A DNA stretch of 64,000 bases. It comes from Phycisphaerales bacterium Planc_01 (GTDB lineage: Bacteria > Planctomycetota > Phycisphaerae > Sedimentisphaerales > Anaerobacaceae). Each line of letters begins with the position of its first letter. Position 1 is the first letter of the stretch. The stretch spans positions 20,732 through 84,731 of the forward strand of contig LVBB01000048.1 in assembly GCA_001603075.1 (NCBI GenBank). The letters are read 5' to 3'. Of this stretch, positions 33,980-43,541 are shown piece by piece. A program made the position numbers and the translations under genes. The notes under the pieces were generated by a model. It had not been told where the DNA came from, ran no database searches, and worked only from the letters and a program-made list of their open reading frames with translations.

Positions 33980-36400
33980 ATGAGGGTGGCGCTAACGAGT
34001 CAAATCGGAGGACGAATGCGTCGTCTGTCGATCGCTGTCGTTTCGATGCTGCTTCTGTCATGGTCGGAGGTCGGAGGGGAGCACTTCCAACACACCGCTG
34101 CTCGTGATCGAGCGAGCAAAACATCTCTGCGATCCTCCGGCGGATGGATGGCCGGCGTGGGTATGCCGTATGCGCACTTCGCAGAGATCGAGGTGTCGCT
34201 GAACGAGTCGCTGACAGCCGTCGTGCTGGCGCGGTTGCCCCAGGCGCCGGGCAGTCGGGTGCGCCTGTTCGATGGGGGGCGGCGCGCCACGGCGCAGTTG
34301 GCGGCGGAGGTGGTCGGCGACCTGATCGAGCGGGGATATGACGTGACCGTACGGCGCGATTTCATGCTGTCGCAGACGCTCGATGTGGAGATGCAGGCGT
34401 TCGAGGAGTTGGGGGCGGTCCGTGCATCGCTCCACGCGCAGGGCGCTGTCGGCGACAGCAACGATACGGCTCTGGCCATCTCCGAATGGGAGTGGGTCTA
34501 CAGCAATATCCTTCTGAGCCAAGCGCCGTCGAAGGCGATGGTTACCAGTGTGGATGTACATGTTGAGGTCGTGCACCCGGCCGCCGAAGAACTGTGGATC
34601 GACCTGTGCAATGAGAGTCGAACGCGCCGTCACAACGTGTGGTACATGGAAGGTCACGAGGAGCAGCGTCTTTCGAAGACCGTGACCGGCATCACGGAAT
34701 TCGCGGGCGAACGGGCGAACCAGGTTTGGAGCCTGCGGGCGACCGACGCACGGGCGGGGAATGTCGGACACATCGATTCGTGGTGGATCAAGGTCTACTA
34801 TGAAGGACCATGGGATGTGGGCCTGCACGATGACCCGAACTACCCCGTTGTCGTGACCGACGGTGTTCCGTATTCGGGAACGACGCGGGACGCGACCGGT
34901 CAAGGCGAGAGTCGTTGCGGCTATCGTGACGCCCTGGACGTCTGGCATTCCTACACGCCGGTGCAGACGGCGCTGACGACGCTCCGCGCGCGCAGCGACG
35001 ACTTCGACACGACCCTGGCGGTCTACGATCCATCGGGTGTGGAACTGGCCTGTGGAGACGACGACTGTGAAGGCACCGACTCGATGGTCATGATGCTGAT
35101 GCACGCCGGAACGGAGTACCTGATCCGGGTGGCGGGCTACGATGAAGAAACGGGCGACTACACGCTGACCGTCCGTTCGCACTCCGCCATGCTTCCTGTC
35201 CGGCCCGGTGAGCCCGACCCTTCCGACGGCGAGGACGTCGATCGGATCGAGATCGTTCTCGCATGGAACGATGCTTCTCCGGCGGTCGAGGCAAACCATG
35301 ACGCGATCCAGCTCAGCGGGAATCGAGCTCGACGGCTCGCCACCGTTTACGGCACGGACGACCGCATGGAAGAATACGAGGTGACCGACCCGAACCTGCG
35401 CGCCGCAGGCAGCGCGGTCGCCCTGCTCATTCGGCGGGCGGACCTCATCGATCTGGGGGATGGAACGTTTCAAGTGGCCGCGCAATCCTTCGCGTGGTGG
35501 TATCAACAGCTCGATCCGTTGGGCACGGGCCATGCGCTGTGTCCCGACGAGCCCTTCGGCGATCAGCCGTCGGTCGGCACGTGTGCGGTGTTCCTCGTGG
35601 CGTCCGATCTGGTCGCCACGGCGGGGCACTGCGTGGCGTGCGATCGGGCCACGGACTGGGTCGTCCTGTTCGATTTCGTCATGGAAGATGCGCGGACAGC
35701 GGTGGCGAGATTCCATGCCGACCAGATCTACGACGTGGCGGAGGTCATCGGCTATCACGTGGGCTATCCCGACTGGGGACTGATGCGACTGGACCGCAAC
35801 GTCGTCGGCCGCACGCCGCTGCCCCTGCGCCGTGCCGGGCAGGTGGCGGACGAGCAGCGGCTTGTGGTTATCGGGCATCCCTGGGGGCTGCCGCGGAAGT
35901 ACGACGCCGGGGCGACCGTCCAGCAGAACACCGAGCCGACGTTCTTTCAGGCGAACCTGGATACGTACCAGGGCAATTCCGGGTCGCCCGTCATCAATCT
36001 GGACTCGATGCAGGTCGAGGGAATTGTCTGCCGAGGCATGGACGACTTTGTCGAAGATGTAGCAATGGGCTGCGACCGGTCGCAGGTCTGCCCGGACAGC
36101 GGCTGCCCGTCCGGCGACGGGGCCGAATGGGAGGATGTAACGCGGGCCACGATATTTGGTATGATGGTGCCTGTCTATGACGTGTATCTGGGCGTCGATC
36201 CGACGCGTCTGGATTGTGTGGCGACGGATGTCGTGATCCCCCGGTACCGGCCGCAGGGCCTCCGCAAGGACACGACGTATTACTGGCGGGTGGTGGCGCG
36301 AAATGCCTGCGGTCGGGTCGAGGGGCCCGTCTGGTCGTTTCGTACCGCTTTGCGTCCCGGAGCGACAGAGCCGGCCGCCTTGACTGCAAATGACGGATAG
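33980..36400 (+). CDS. Secreted trypsin-like serine protease with P-like and PPC domains
   Basis: An 806-residue protein. Start ATG 33980 has GGAAGGAG at 6-nt spacing; ATG 34016 (MRRLSIAVVSM, with GGAGG) is an alternative that makes a tidier signal peptide. The N-terminal half has a proprotein-convertase P-like beta-sandwich (around VTSVDVHVEVVHPAAEELWIDL), then a pre-peptidase C-terminal domain (TTLRARSDDFDTTLAVYDPS ... ACGDDDCEG). The C-terminal half is a chymotrypsin fold with the triad visible: H about 549 (TAGHC), D about 597 (PDWGLMRL) and S about 666 (GNSGSP). A last fibronectin-like strand set (TYYWRVVARNACG) closes it. The unusual order puts accessory domains before the protease. It heads a two-gene unit with the C10 peptidase. 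Confidence 0.85.
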   Translation: MRVALTSQIGGRMRRLSIAVVSMLLLSWSEVGGEHFQHTAARDRASKTSLRSSGGWMAGVGMPYAHFAEIEVSLNESLTAVVLARLPQAPGSRVRLFDGGRRATAQLAAEVVGDLIERGYDVTVRRDFMLSQTLDVEMQAFEELGAVRASLHAQGAVGDSNDTALAISEWEWVYSNILLSQAPSKAMVTSVDVHVEVVHPAAEELWIDLCNESRTRRHNVWYMEGHEEQRLSKTVTGITEFAGERANQVWSLRATDARAGNVGHIDSWWIKVYYEGPWDVGLHDDPNYPVVVTDGVPYSGTTRDATGQGESRCGYRDALDVWHSYTPVQTALTTLRARSDDFDTTLAVYDPSGVELACGDDDCEGTDSMVMMLMHAGTEYLIRVAGYDEETGDYTLTVRSHSAMLPVRPGEPDPSDGEDVDRIEIVLAWNDASPAVEANHDAIQLSGNRARRLATVYGTDDRMEEYEVTDPNLRAAGSAVALLIRRADLIDLGDGTFQVAAQSFAWWYQQLDPLGTGHALCPDEPFGDQPSVGTCAVFLVASDLVATAGHCVACDRATDWVVLFDFVMEDARTAVARFHADQIYDVAEVIGYHVGYPDWGLMRLDRNVVGRTPLPLRRAGQVADEQRLVVIGHPWGLPRKYDAGATVQQNTEPTFFQANLDTYQGNSGSPVINLDSMQVEGIVCRGMDDFVEDVAMGCDRSQVCPDSGCPSGDGAEWEDVTRATIFGMMVPVYDVYLGVDPTRLDCVATDVVIPRYRPQGLRKDTTYYWRVVARNACGRVEGPVWSFRTALRPGATEPAALTANDG

Positions 36401-36419
36401 TCAGATGGGAGAATGACGT

Positions 36420-39400
36420 ATGAATCATGCCGTCCATCGCCGGGCTGCCGTGGTCCTGTGGGTGCTTGTCGGCCTTCTGCGTTGTCCGACGCTCCGGGCC
36501 GACATGGTCGGGCCCGAACAGGCGCGCACCGCCACAAGTGCCTTTCTCCGGGCCAGGGGATTCCGCTCGACACAGGCATCGCCCTGGATGTCGGCTTCCC
36601 CCAAGACCGCGACGACTGTGGAGACCGACGTTTCGGATCTTCAGGCCATCTGCGACGCAGATGGGACGGTCCTTGCGTACGTGATCGACCTGGAGCCCCG
36701 GGGATTCGTGGTGACATCGGCCGACACGGATATCGCACCCATCGTTGCATATTCTCTTCGCAGTGCATTCGCCGATTGGGCAGACGTCCGCCATCCGCTT
36801 CACTGTCTGCTGACGCAGGACATGCGGCGACGCCTCGCGGCGCGGGACGATCTGGATCCATCGAACGCCGCCCAGAACAATGCACAGTGGAATCTCTACT
36901 CCGAACCGCGAACTGCGACGGCACAGGGGCAACCGTTTCAGCAATGGCCTCCCGAAGGCAGCACGTCTACCGGCGGCTGGCTGGAAACGGCCTGGCATCA
37001 GGATGCGCCCTACAACGCGTTTTGTCCGCTGGACCCGGTGGACGGTCTTCGGTCGTATGTGGGTTGTGTTGCCACGGCGATGGCCCAGGTCCTTCACTAT
37101 CATCGTCAGTGCAACGCCATCTTCAATACGGACGATTCCTATACGATGGTCAACGGAATCGACGTCGACGCCGACCACGTCCGCTATGACTTCCCCTCGT
37201 TCAGCGAACTCAACGCGCTTCTGGCGACGGTTCGGCTTAAGTATGGGACGCAGGCGGCGCTCGACGATGCCGACCTTGCGGCCCTGAACTTCGCCTGCGG
37301 GATCGCCTCTCGCATGGATTACTCGAGCGAGGGGTCGGGGGCAGCGGCCTACGACATGTACAAGGGAATGATCGAAGCATTCGGTTTTCACTCCGCCGTT
37401 CTGGTTGGCGATCTGTCGGAGCAGACGGTATCGCTGCTCCACGAGAACCTCAGCAATCGGCTGCCGGCGATCCTGGGGATTCACTCGCCCGACGGTATGG
37501 CCGGACACGCCATCGTGTGCGACGGCTACAACACCGACGGCGAGTACCACCTGAATTTCGGGTGGGGTCGGTTCTATCCGGACCGGATTGCCGATGCGTG
37601 GTATCGCCTTCCGGTCGGAATTCCCGCTTCTCTGAATGCGATCTCCGCCGTATTGGTTGATGTCCGGCCGAAGGCAGCCGATATCGAGATCAAACCGACG
37701 GCCCTGAGCTTTCGTGGGATTCCCGGGCAGACGTCGGAGGCGTTGACGCTGTCGCTGAAGAATACCGGATCGGGCGTTCTGTCGATCGACTCGATTGAGA
37801 GCCCTGACGGATTTGTGATCTCGCGGACCGACAGCCAGTACTCGGATCGCATCGGATCGTTCCAGGTGGCGCAGCCGGGACAGGAAGTGGCCATCCGCGT
37901 CAGGTTCAGCCCGACCTCCGCGGGGGCCTACTATGGCATGCTCGCCATTCGTTATCATGGCGGTCAGGTCAAGTTCGTGCCTCTCGACGGTGCGGCGACC
38001 TCCGGCGGCACGCCGATCGAGCCCGGCGGAGTGTCCGGCACGTGGTCCGAAGCCGGGTCGCCCTATTCCGTGCTCGGCGACATCCACGTTACCCAGGGCC
38101 GCGAGCTGGTCGTCGAGCCGGGTGTACGCGTCGTCTTCATGGGGCCTTACAGCCTGACCATCGGTCAGGGGGCGCGCCTGCGGGCTCGTGGCACGGCCAC
38201 GCGGCCGGTGGAGTTCACCGCCGGCAATCGCCAGAGGGGCTGGGAAGGCCTGCGTTTCGTGGCCTCCGGCGACGACGACGTGCTGAGCCATTGCTTGATT
38301 ACACATGCGAAGAAGGCGGCCGCCGGCGTGATCTCCGCCGCGGACGAGGGCAACAATCCCTTCGGCGGCGCCGTCTGCTGCCACGAGTCGAGCCCGACCA
38401 TCAGCCACTGCAAGATTGTCAACAACACCTGCGACCGGGCCGGCGGCATCTACTGCTATCGCAGTTCGGCCGTCATCAGCAACACCCTTGTGGCGAACAA
38501 CACGTCGATCGGCGGCGTTCCGCAGAGCGGCGGAATCTGCTGCGACCGCGGCAGCGCCGTGAGCATCGACAACTGCACGATCGTCCACAATGCGCCGGGC
38601 GGAGTCTTCAGCGAGTCCGAGTACGGGACCGAGGTGACGAATACGATTGTCTGGGGCAACGCCGAGTATCAGATCCTGACCTACGAGTCGGAAGTGGCCG
38701 TGTCGTTCTCGAACGTCCAGGGAGGCTACCAGGGCCGCGAGAACATTGACAGCCATCCGTGTTTCATCGACCCCAGCGTCGCCGCCGGAGCGGACTACGA
38801 CGGCCTGGCTGCCAACTGGGCGCTGCAGCTCTGCTCGCCCTGTATCAACGGCGGAAGCGAGGACGCCGCCGGAACCGCCGATCTGGCAGGGAACACACGG
38901 GTGTTCAGCGGGGTGATCGACATGGGGGCCTATGAGAATCAGTTGGAACTTCCCCTGATTGCCACCCGCCCGGCCGGGATGCTCGAGTTCGGCTGCGTCA
39001 CCGCAGGCGATGAAAATGTGCTCACGGTCAAGATGGCCAATACCGGCAAGGTCAGTTTCGAGATCAGTTCGCTGAGTCTCTCTGATGCCAGAGGGGTGTT
39101 TTCCCTCCTCGACCCGATCAGCCATCACACGCTCTCACCGGGGCAGTCGGTGGAGGCGAGAGTCCGTTTCGCCCCGGACCGGGAGCGAGTCTACTCCGGC
39201 CTTCTCCACGTTACCTCGACCAGCAGCAACGTCCCGTACCGAAGGATTGGACTGCACGCGGTGGGGGGGGCGGGCACTCTCGTTTCCGGCGGGCCGGTCA
39301 GCGGCGTCTGGACCAAGGCCAACGGTCCCTACATCGTTGCCGGTGACATCGAGGTTCCCCGTGGGCAAACGTTGACGCTTGAGCCGGGAGCGGCCGTCAA

Positions 39401-40352
39401 ATTCGCGGGTCGTTTCGGACTGACGGTGGGCCGCGACGCGACGCTGCGCGCCGTGGGCGTCGAGAGCAACCCCATCGTGTTCAGCGCGATCGACACCAGC
39501 GAAGGCTGGCTTGGCATTCGATTCGTCAGCTCCGGCGACGACGACGTACTGCAGCACTGTCGTTTTCAGTATGCCAGCAAACCGTACGCGGGGGCGGCCG
39601 AGTTCGCCGATCTGGTCGGCGGAGCGGTGCTGTGCTGCAAGGCGCACGATCCGGTCACCCGGACTGTGGTGGCCGGTCCCGCCTCGAGCCCGACGATCGA
39701 CCGTTGCGTCTTCTCCGACAACCATGCCGTCAGTGGCGGCGCGATCGCCTGTCACGATGGCTCTGAGGCCGTGATTACGAACAACACCATCGTCGACAAC
39801 ACCGCCGACTGGGACGGCGGCGGCCTCCACATCTACGCCGCTGCGCCGACCGTCTCCAACAACGTCATCGCTCGGAATTCCGCCTACTGGGGCGGCGGCC
39901 TCTATTGCCTGAACTCCGTTCCGCTGATCGTCAACAACTCCGTCGTCCGCAACCGACCCAACGGATTGCACCTGGATTCGACGGGGGGGCCGGACAGGCA
40001 GGCATCGATTCGGAACAACATCGTTTGGGAGAACGAGATGTATGTCGAGCCGGGCGTCTCGGCCGGGGCGTATGACATTCGTTTCAACAATGTCCAGGGA
40101 GGCCGGCCTGGAGAGGGCAATATCGAGGTCGATCCGCTCTTCGCGGATTCGAACAGGGGCGATTACCACCTCAAATCGACGGCCGGACGCTGGGATGCGC
40201 AGGCCGGCGCCTGGGTGATTGACGAGGTAACGAGCCCGTGCGTCGATGCGGGCAGCCCGGCGGATGCGGCCCGAGACGAGCCCTACCCGAACGGAAACCG
40301 GGTCAACATGGGGGCTTATGGAGGAACCGGACAGGCCAGCAAGTCCCCCTGA
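36420..40352 (+). CDS. Secreted C10 (streptopain-like) cysteine peptidase with duplicated ASH/beta-helix modules
   Basis: A 1,310-residue exported protein starting 19 bp after the previous stop (GGGAG site). It has a signal peptide, then a propeptide (about residues 28-165: inhibitory Spi-like region, GFVVTSADTDIAPIVAYS). Then the C10 catalytic domain with Cys216 (VGCVATAMAQ) and His363 (GHAIVCDGYN), and GWGRF near the C-terminal end. Residues about 420-525 are an ASH/HYDIN-like (choice-of-anchor D) sandwich, about 530-845 a parallel beta-helix. The same pair recurs at about 850-950 and 955-1310, a clear internal duplication. Ends in NMGAYGGTGQ, a helix cap seen in other planctomycete secreted proteins. 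Extracellular proteolysis with surface or glycan binding is likely. Confidence 0.88.
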   Translation: MNHAVHRRAAVVLWVLVGLLRCPTLRADMVGPEQARTATSAFLRARGFRSTQASPWMSASPKTATTVETDVSDLQAICDADGTVLAYVIDLEPRGFVVTSADTDIAPIVAYSLRSAFADWADVRHPLHCLLTQDMRRRLAARDDLDPSNAAQNNAQWNLYSEPRTATAQGQPFQQWPPEGSTSTGGWLETAWHQDAPYNAFCPLDPVDGLRSYVGCVATAMAQVLHYHRQCNAIFNTDDSYTMVNGIDVDADHVRYDFPSFSELNALLATVRLKYGTQAALDDADLAALNFACGIASRMDYSSEGSGAAAYDMYKGMIEAFGFHSAVLVGDLSEQTVSLLHENLSNRLPAILGIHSPDGMAGHAIVCDGYNTDGEYHLNFGWGRFYPDRIADAWYRLPVGIPASLNAISAVLVDVRPKAADIEIKPTALSFRGIPGQTSEALTLSLKNTGSGVLSIDSIESPDGFVISRTDSQYSDRIGSFQVAQPGQEVAIRVRFSPTSAGAYYGMLAIRYHGGQVKFVPLDGAATSGGTPIEPGGVSGTWSEAGSPYSVLGDIHVTQGRELVVEPGVRVVFMGPYSLTIGQGARLRARGTATRPVEFTAGNRQRGWEGLRFVASGDDDVLSHCLITHAKKAAAGVISAADEGNNPFGGAVCCHESSPTISHCKIVNNTCDRAGGIYCYRSSAVISNTLVANNTSIGGVPQSGGICCDRGSAVSIDNCTIVHNAPGGVFSESEYGTEVTNTIVWGNAEYQILTYESEVAVSFSNVQGGYQGRENIDSHPCFIDPSVAAGADYDGLAANWALQLCSPCINGGSEDAAGTADLAGNTRVFSGVIDMGAYENQLELPLIATRPAGMLEFGCVTAGDENVLTVKMANTGKVSFEISSLSLSDARGVFSLLDPISHHTLSPGQSVEARVRFAPDRERVYSGLLHVTSTSSNVPYRRIGLHAVGGAGTLVSGGPVSGVWTKANGPYIVAGDIEVPRGQTLTLEPGAAVKFAGRFGLTVGRDATLRAVGVESNPIVFSAIDTSEGWLGIRFVSSGDDDVLQHCRFQYASKPYAGAAEFADLVGGAVLCCKAHDPVTRTVVAGPASSPTIDRCVFSDNHAVSGGAIACHDGSEAVITNNTIVDNTADWDGGGLHIYAAAPTVSNNVIARNSAYWGGGLYCLNSVPLIVNNSVVRNRPNGLHLDSTGGPDRQASIRNNIVWENEMYVEPGVSAGAYDIRFNNVQGGRPGEGNIEVDPLFADSNRGDYHLKSTAGRWDAQAGAWVIDEVTSPCVDAGSPADAARDEPYPNGNRVNMGAYGGTGQASKSP

Positions 40353-40384
40353 AACCGAACGGACGAAAATGTCCGGCCGCAGGG

Positions 40385-40411
40385 GGGGAAAAAGACACCA
40401 AGTTTTTCCCC
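40385..40411. repeat. Perfect 9-bp inverted repeat just upstream of a promoter
   Basis: GGGGAAAAA (40385-40393) and TTTTTCCCC (40403-40411) around a 9-nt loop, ending 6 bp before the -35 box. It is either a weak terminator for the upstream protease transcript or an operator-like site. Confidence 0.5.
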
Positions 40412-40417
40412 GGAGGC

Positions 40418-40445
40418 TTGACATCGGGTGGGGGGCTGCTATAGT
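40418..40445 (+). promoter_or_regulatory. Strong promoter with long (about 260-nt) leader for the DUF5648 gene
   Basis: TTGACA (40418-40423), 16-bp spacer, TATAGT (40440-40445). Transcription from about 40452 leaves about 260 nt before the ATG at 40715, long enough for a structured regulatory leader; no known riboswitch was recognised. Confidence 0.72.
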
Positions 40446-40714
40446 GGATATTGAGCGGTCAAGGACTGCTATAGCTGCCATGGAAGCGGCAATTGTCCCA
40501 ACAAGGGTGTTGATCTCGGCTCGGCTGGTCTGTTCGTGTGCTGTGATACAGATTCCGCGTCGATCCGATCGAGGTTGGATCGGGAGGTGATCTCGCCCGT
40601 TCGGACGCGACCTTTCGGAACGGATTCCCTTGAGTACCGTGTGCAGATGGCCGCGTTGCGCGGCCGGTCTGCGTCGTCAGGAATGGCAAGCACCCTAATT
40701 GAAGGAGAAGGGGG

Positions 40715-41938
40715 ATGAAAACGATGACACGTAATGCACGTCTTTGTGTGCTCACTCTGGGGGTCGCTTGTGCTGCCTTGGTGTGTTGTACCAACGCGTA
40801 TGCGAACGGCACGACCATTATCGTCAGCGATGGCACGACCGGTTCGCTGAATCAGATCGCCCTGAAGGACACCTTTGACGACAACCAGCGAGCCCCGCTC
40901 TGGAAGGAGTTGTTCGAAGATCCCAACAACGTTCGCGTCGTTGAGGCGAACAAGCGACTCGAGCTTCGGACCTCGGCGCTGGCGACCGGCGGATTCGCAG
41001 GATTTCTGTCCAATGCCTGGCGACTGGACCCGCGATACGATTTCGCGATGAAGGTCGACTTCCACTACGACCTGTACACTCTCAATGAAGAGGGGAGCAT
41101 CGGGATCGGCCTGACGCCCAGTGCAGAGAACCCGTTCTCTCGCCGCGTCGAGCTCAGTGTGGGATGCGTCGAGAACTTCCGAAGCTATCGCTACGAACGG
41201 GTCAACGGGTATGCCACTCAGGCGGGATATTTCCAGCGATGGGAGAACGACGGGACATTGTACGTCTCCTACGATTCGCAGTACGACGTTCTCTATCTGA
41301 GTCTCACCGGCTATGGTCCCGAGCAAGCGTGGGCCACGTTCGACGGGTTGCTGCGAGGGACATGGGGTGCGCGGCCCTTGTATGTATACCTCGGCGGCCG
41401 ATCGACCGGTCTGGCCATCACATCGGGTCGTGCCTATCTGGACAACATCGTGGTGGAGGCGGGCAAGATCATCGAGGCGTCGCTGAAGACCGTCTATCGC
41501 TTCTGGTCCCCGGTGAACAAGGCGCACTTCTTTACGATCAGCGAAGCGGAGAAGAACAGTCTCGTCAACGAGTACTCCGATGTGTGGAAGCTCGAGGGCA
41601 CCATGCTTCGCGCCTTCCCCGACACCTCGGATCCGAACTGTCGGCCGGTGTATCGCTTCTGGTCGGACCAGACCATGTCGCACCTGTATACGCTCAGCGA
41701 GAAGGAGGCGGCCAAGCTCATCAACGAGCAGTCCTTCATTTGGACGTACCAGGGCGTCGCGTTCTATGCCTATCCACCCGGGAAGCAGCCTTCGTGGGCT
41801 CTTCCGGTGTATCGCTTCTGGTCGCGCAGTGCGGCCGTGCATTTCTACACCCCGAGCGAAACCGAAGTGGCGAGGCTCCGCCAGTTCCCGAGCGACGTTT
41901 GGTATTACGAGGGCATTGCCTGGTACGCCGTTCCGTAG
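40715..41938 (+). CDS. Secreted DUF5648-repeat protein with N-terminal sandwich domain
   Basis: A 407-residue protein with signal peptide (to about NAYA, residue 31) and GAAGGAG before the ATG. Residues about 45-255 form a beta-sandwich of DUF1349/laminin-G character (DPRYDFAMKVDFHYDL). The C-terminal third has three DUF5648 repeats, each starting with YRFWS and a following A/S-H-F/L-Y/F-T motif (YRFWSPVNKAHFFT, YRFWSDQTMSHLYT, YRFWSRSAAVHFYT). DUF5648 modules occur in secreted proteins of bacteria and lytic enzymes, where surface or carbohydrate binding is presumed. No catalytic residues recognised. Monocistronic from a strong promoter. Confidence 0.82.
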   Translation: MKTMTRNARLCVLTLGVACAALVCCTNAYANGTTIIVSDGTTGSLNQIALKDTFDDNQRAPLWKELFEDPNNVRVVEANKRLELRTSALATGGFAGFLSNAWRLDPRYDFAMKVDFHYDLYTLNEEGSIGIGLTPSAENPFSRRVELSVGCVENFRSYRYERVNGYATQAGYFQRWENDGTLYVSYDSQYDVLYLSLTGYGPEQAWATFDGLLRGTWGARPLYVYLGGRSTGLAITSGRAYLDNIVVEAGKIIEASLKTVYRFWSPVNKAHFFTISEAEKNSLVNEYSDVWKLEGTMLRAFPDTSDPNCRPVYRFWSDQTMSHLYTLSEKEAAKLINEQSFIWTYQGVAFYAYPPGKQPSWALPVYRFWSRSAAVHFYTPSETEVARLRQFPSDVWYYEGIAWYAVP

Positions 41939-41984
41939 CCTGCGCGTCTGGCCACGGTCGCACCGCTCTTGGGGATCTGCAGAT

Positions 41985-42001
41985 CGGCCGATCATCGGCC
42001 G
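41985..42001. repeat. Short perfect palindrome downstream of the DUF5648 gene
   Basis: CGGCCGAT-C-ATCGGCCG, an 8-bp stem with a one-base centre, about 47 nt after the stop. No T-run follows, so it is a candidate mRNA 3' structure or protein-binding palindrome rather than a standard terminator. Confidence 0.45.
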
Positions 42002-42116
42002 GGCCCGGTGTCGGTCTCGGTTCGGCGTGACCGGAGAATCTCCCGTGGGACCGCCAAGTCTTCTGGCCTTCACCGTTCTCGCCTGGGGCAGATTGGGGGA
42101 TCGGCTAACAATCGCC

Positions 42117-42145
42117 TTGAGCGCGCGGCGGGTCTTTGGTAGAGT
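42117..42145 (+). promoter_or_regulatory. Promoter for the purD gene cluster
   Basis: TTGAGC (42117-42122), 17-bp spacer, TAGAGT (42140-42145), about 80 nt before the purD ATG. Confidence 0.62.
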
Positions 42146-42233
42146 GAACCACCATGATCGGCCGGGGCGGGCGACAGGCAGCATGCTCGACCACGATTGC
42201 CGCCGGATTCAGGATGACAGTTGAGGTAAGACG

Positions 42234-43511
42234 ATGGATGTACTGCTGGTCGGCAGCGGGGGACGCGAACACGCGATCGCCTGGAAGCTCAAGCAATCCA
42301 GGCAACTCGGCAAACTCTACATTGCGCCGGGCAATGCCGGGACGGCCCTCTGCGGCCAGAATGTTGCGATCGAAGACAACGACATTGCCGCCTTGGTGGA
42401 TTTTGCCCGGACGCAGAAGATCGGTCTGGTCGTCGTTGGGCCGGAAGATCCGCTGGCGTGCGGGATCGTCGATGCGATGGAGGCGGCCGGCATCAAGGCA
42501 TTCGGTCCGAGCGGTGCGGCGGCGCAATTGGAGGCCGACAAGGCCTTCTCCAAGCAGATGATGCGTGCCAGTGCGGTGAGCACGGCCGAATCGCGCGTCT
42601 TCGATCGTTTCAGCGATGCCAAGGCGTACATTGCCAGCCGGGACGAGCCCGTGGTGATCAAGGCGGCGGGGCTGGCCAAAGGCAAAGGCGTCATCGTGTG
42701 CGACGAGCCGTCCGACGGCATCCTGGCGGCCGAGCGGATCATGGTGGACCGGATCTTCGGCGCCGCCGGCGACCGGGTGATCGTGGAAGACAAACTGCTG
42801 GGGGAAGAAGCGTCGATCCTGGCCTTCGTGGACGGGCGCAACATCTATCTGATGGAATCGTCGCAGGACCACAAGCCGATCGGCGACGGCGACACGGGAC
42901 CCAACACCGGTGGGATGGGGGCCTACAGCCCCGCGCCGGTGGTCACCGATGAGATGATGAGCCGGATCTCGCGCGAGATCCTCGTGCCGATCGTGGATGC
43001 GATGAATCGAAACGGCACGCCGTACAGGGGGGTTCTCTACGCCGGGCTCATGATGACCAGCGGGGGACCCCGCGTTCTCGAATTCAACGTGCGCTTCGGC
43101 GACCCGGAAACACAGCCGATTCTGATGAGGCTCCAGAGCGATTTGCTGGAAGTGTTCCTGGCGGTCTGTGACGGGCGGCTGGACCAGATCCGTCTCCAGT
43201 GGGACCCGCGTCCGGCCGTGTGCGTTGTCATGGCCTCGGGGGGGTATCCCGACGCCTACGAGAAGGGCAAGATCATCAGCGGAGTCGCTCAAGCCGAATC
43301 GCTGGCCGATGTGGTCGTCTTTCACGCGGGCACCAGGCAGCAGGACGGTCACGTGGTCACCAGCGGCGGACGCGTCCTGGGCGTGACGGCTCTCGGCCAG
43401 GATGTGGCGGCGGCCAAGACGCGGGCGTACGAGGCCGTCGATTGCATCGCCTTCGAAGGGGCTTACTGCCGGCGTGATATCTCCGACAAGGCGATTCGGC
43501 GATCGCGGTAG
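42234..43511 (+). CDS. purD: Phosphoribosylamine-glycine ligase (GAR synthetase)
   Basis: A 425-residue ATP-grasp enzyme for the second step of purine biosynthesis (phosphoribosylamine + glycine + ATP to GAR). Blocks: VLLVGSGGREHA at the N-terminus, VGPEDPLACGI, VIKAAGLAKGKGV (ATP-grasp lysine), the PurD signature GPNTGGMGAYSPAP, and RFGDPETQ. Full length. GAGGTAAG precedes ATG 42234. Cytosolic. Followed 30 bp later by an AsmA-like membrane protein gene, so possibly co-transcribed, though the functions are unrelated. Confidence 0.97.
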   Translation: MDVLLVGSGGREHAIAWKLKQSRQLGKLYIAPGNAGTALCGQNVAIEDNDIAALVDFARTQKIGLVVVGPEDPLACGIVDAMEAAGIKAFGPSGAAAQLEADKAFSKQMMRASAVSTAESRVFDRFSDAKAYIASRDEPVVIKAAGLAKGKGVIVCDEPSDGILAAERIMVDRIFGAAGDRVIVEDKLLGEEASILAFVDGRNIYLMESSQDHKPIGDGDTGPNTGGMGAYSPAPVVTDEMMSRISREILVPIVDAMNRNGTPYRGVLYAGLMMTSGGPRVLEFNVRFGDPETQPILMRLQSDLLEVFLAVCDGRLDQIRLQWDPRPAVCVVMASGGYPDAYEKGKIISGVAQAESLADVVVFHAGTRQQDGHVVTSGGRVLGVTALGQDVAAAKTRAYEAVDCIAFEGAYCRRDISDKAIRRSR

Positions 43512-43541
43512 CTTTGCGGTTCGAAGAGTGCGTGGTTTCCC

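Larger units (their letters stand above)
40353..40714. other. Intergenic region with promoter and long leader of the DUF5648 gene
   Basis: About 360 bp without a supported gene. It contains a hairpin overlapping the previous stop region (CCCCCTG ... CAGGGGG, with nested CGGAC/GTCCG), a perfect 9-bp inverted repeat (40385-40411), a strong promoter (40418-40445) and about 260 nt of predicted 5' leader. Confidence 0.6.

Noticed and set aside
35994..39128. 1,044-codon minus-strand frame across the two protease genes
   Set aside because: Low-complexity shadow frame opposite two proteins with visible catalytic motifs.
40446..40714. Known riboswitch in the long DUF5648 leader
   Set aside because: No conserved core of the cobalamin, TPP, SAM, glycine or c-di-GMP classes was recognised; only simple hairpins were seen.
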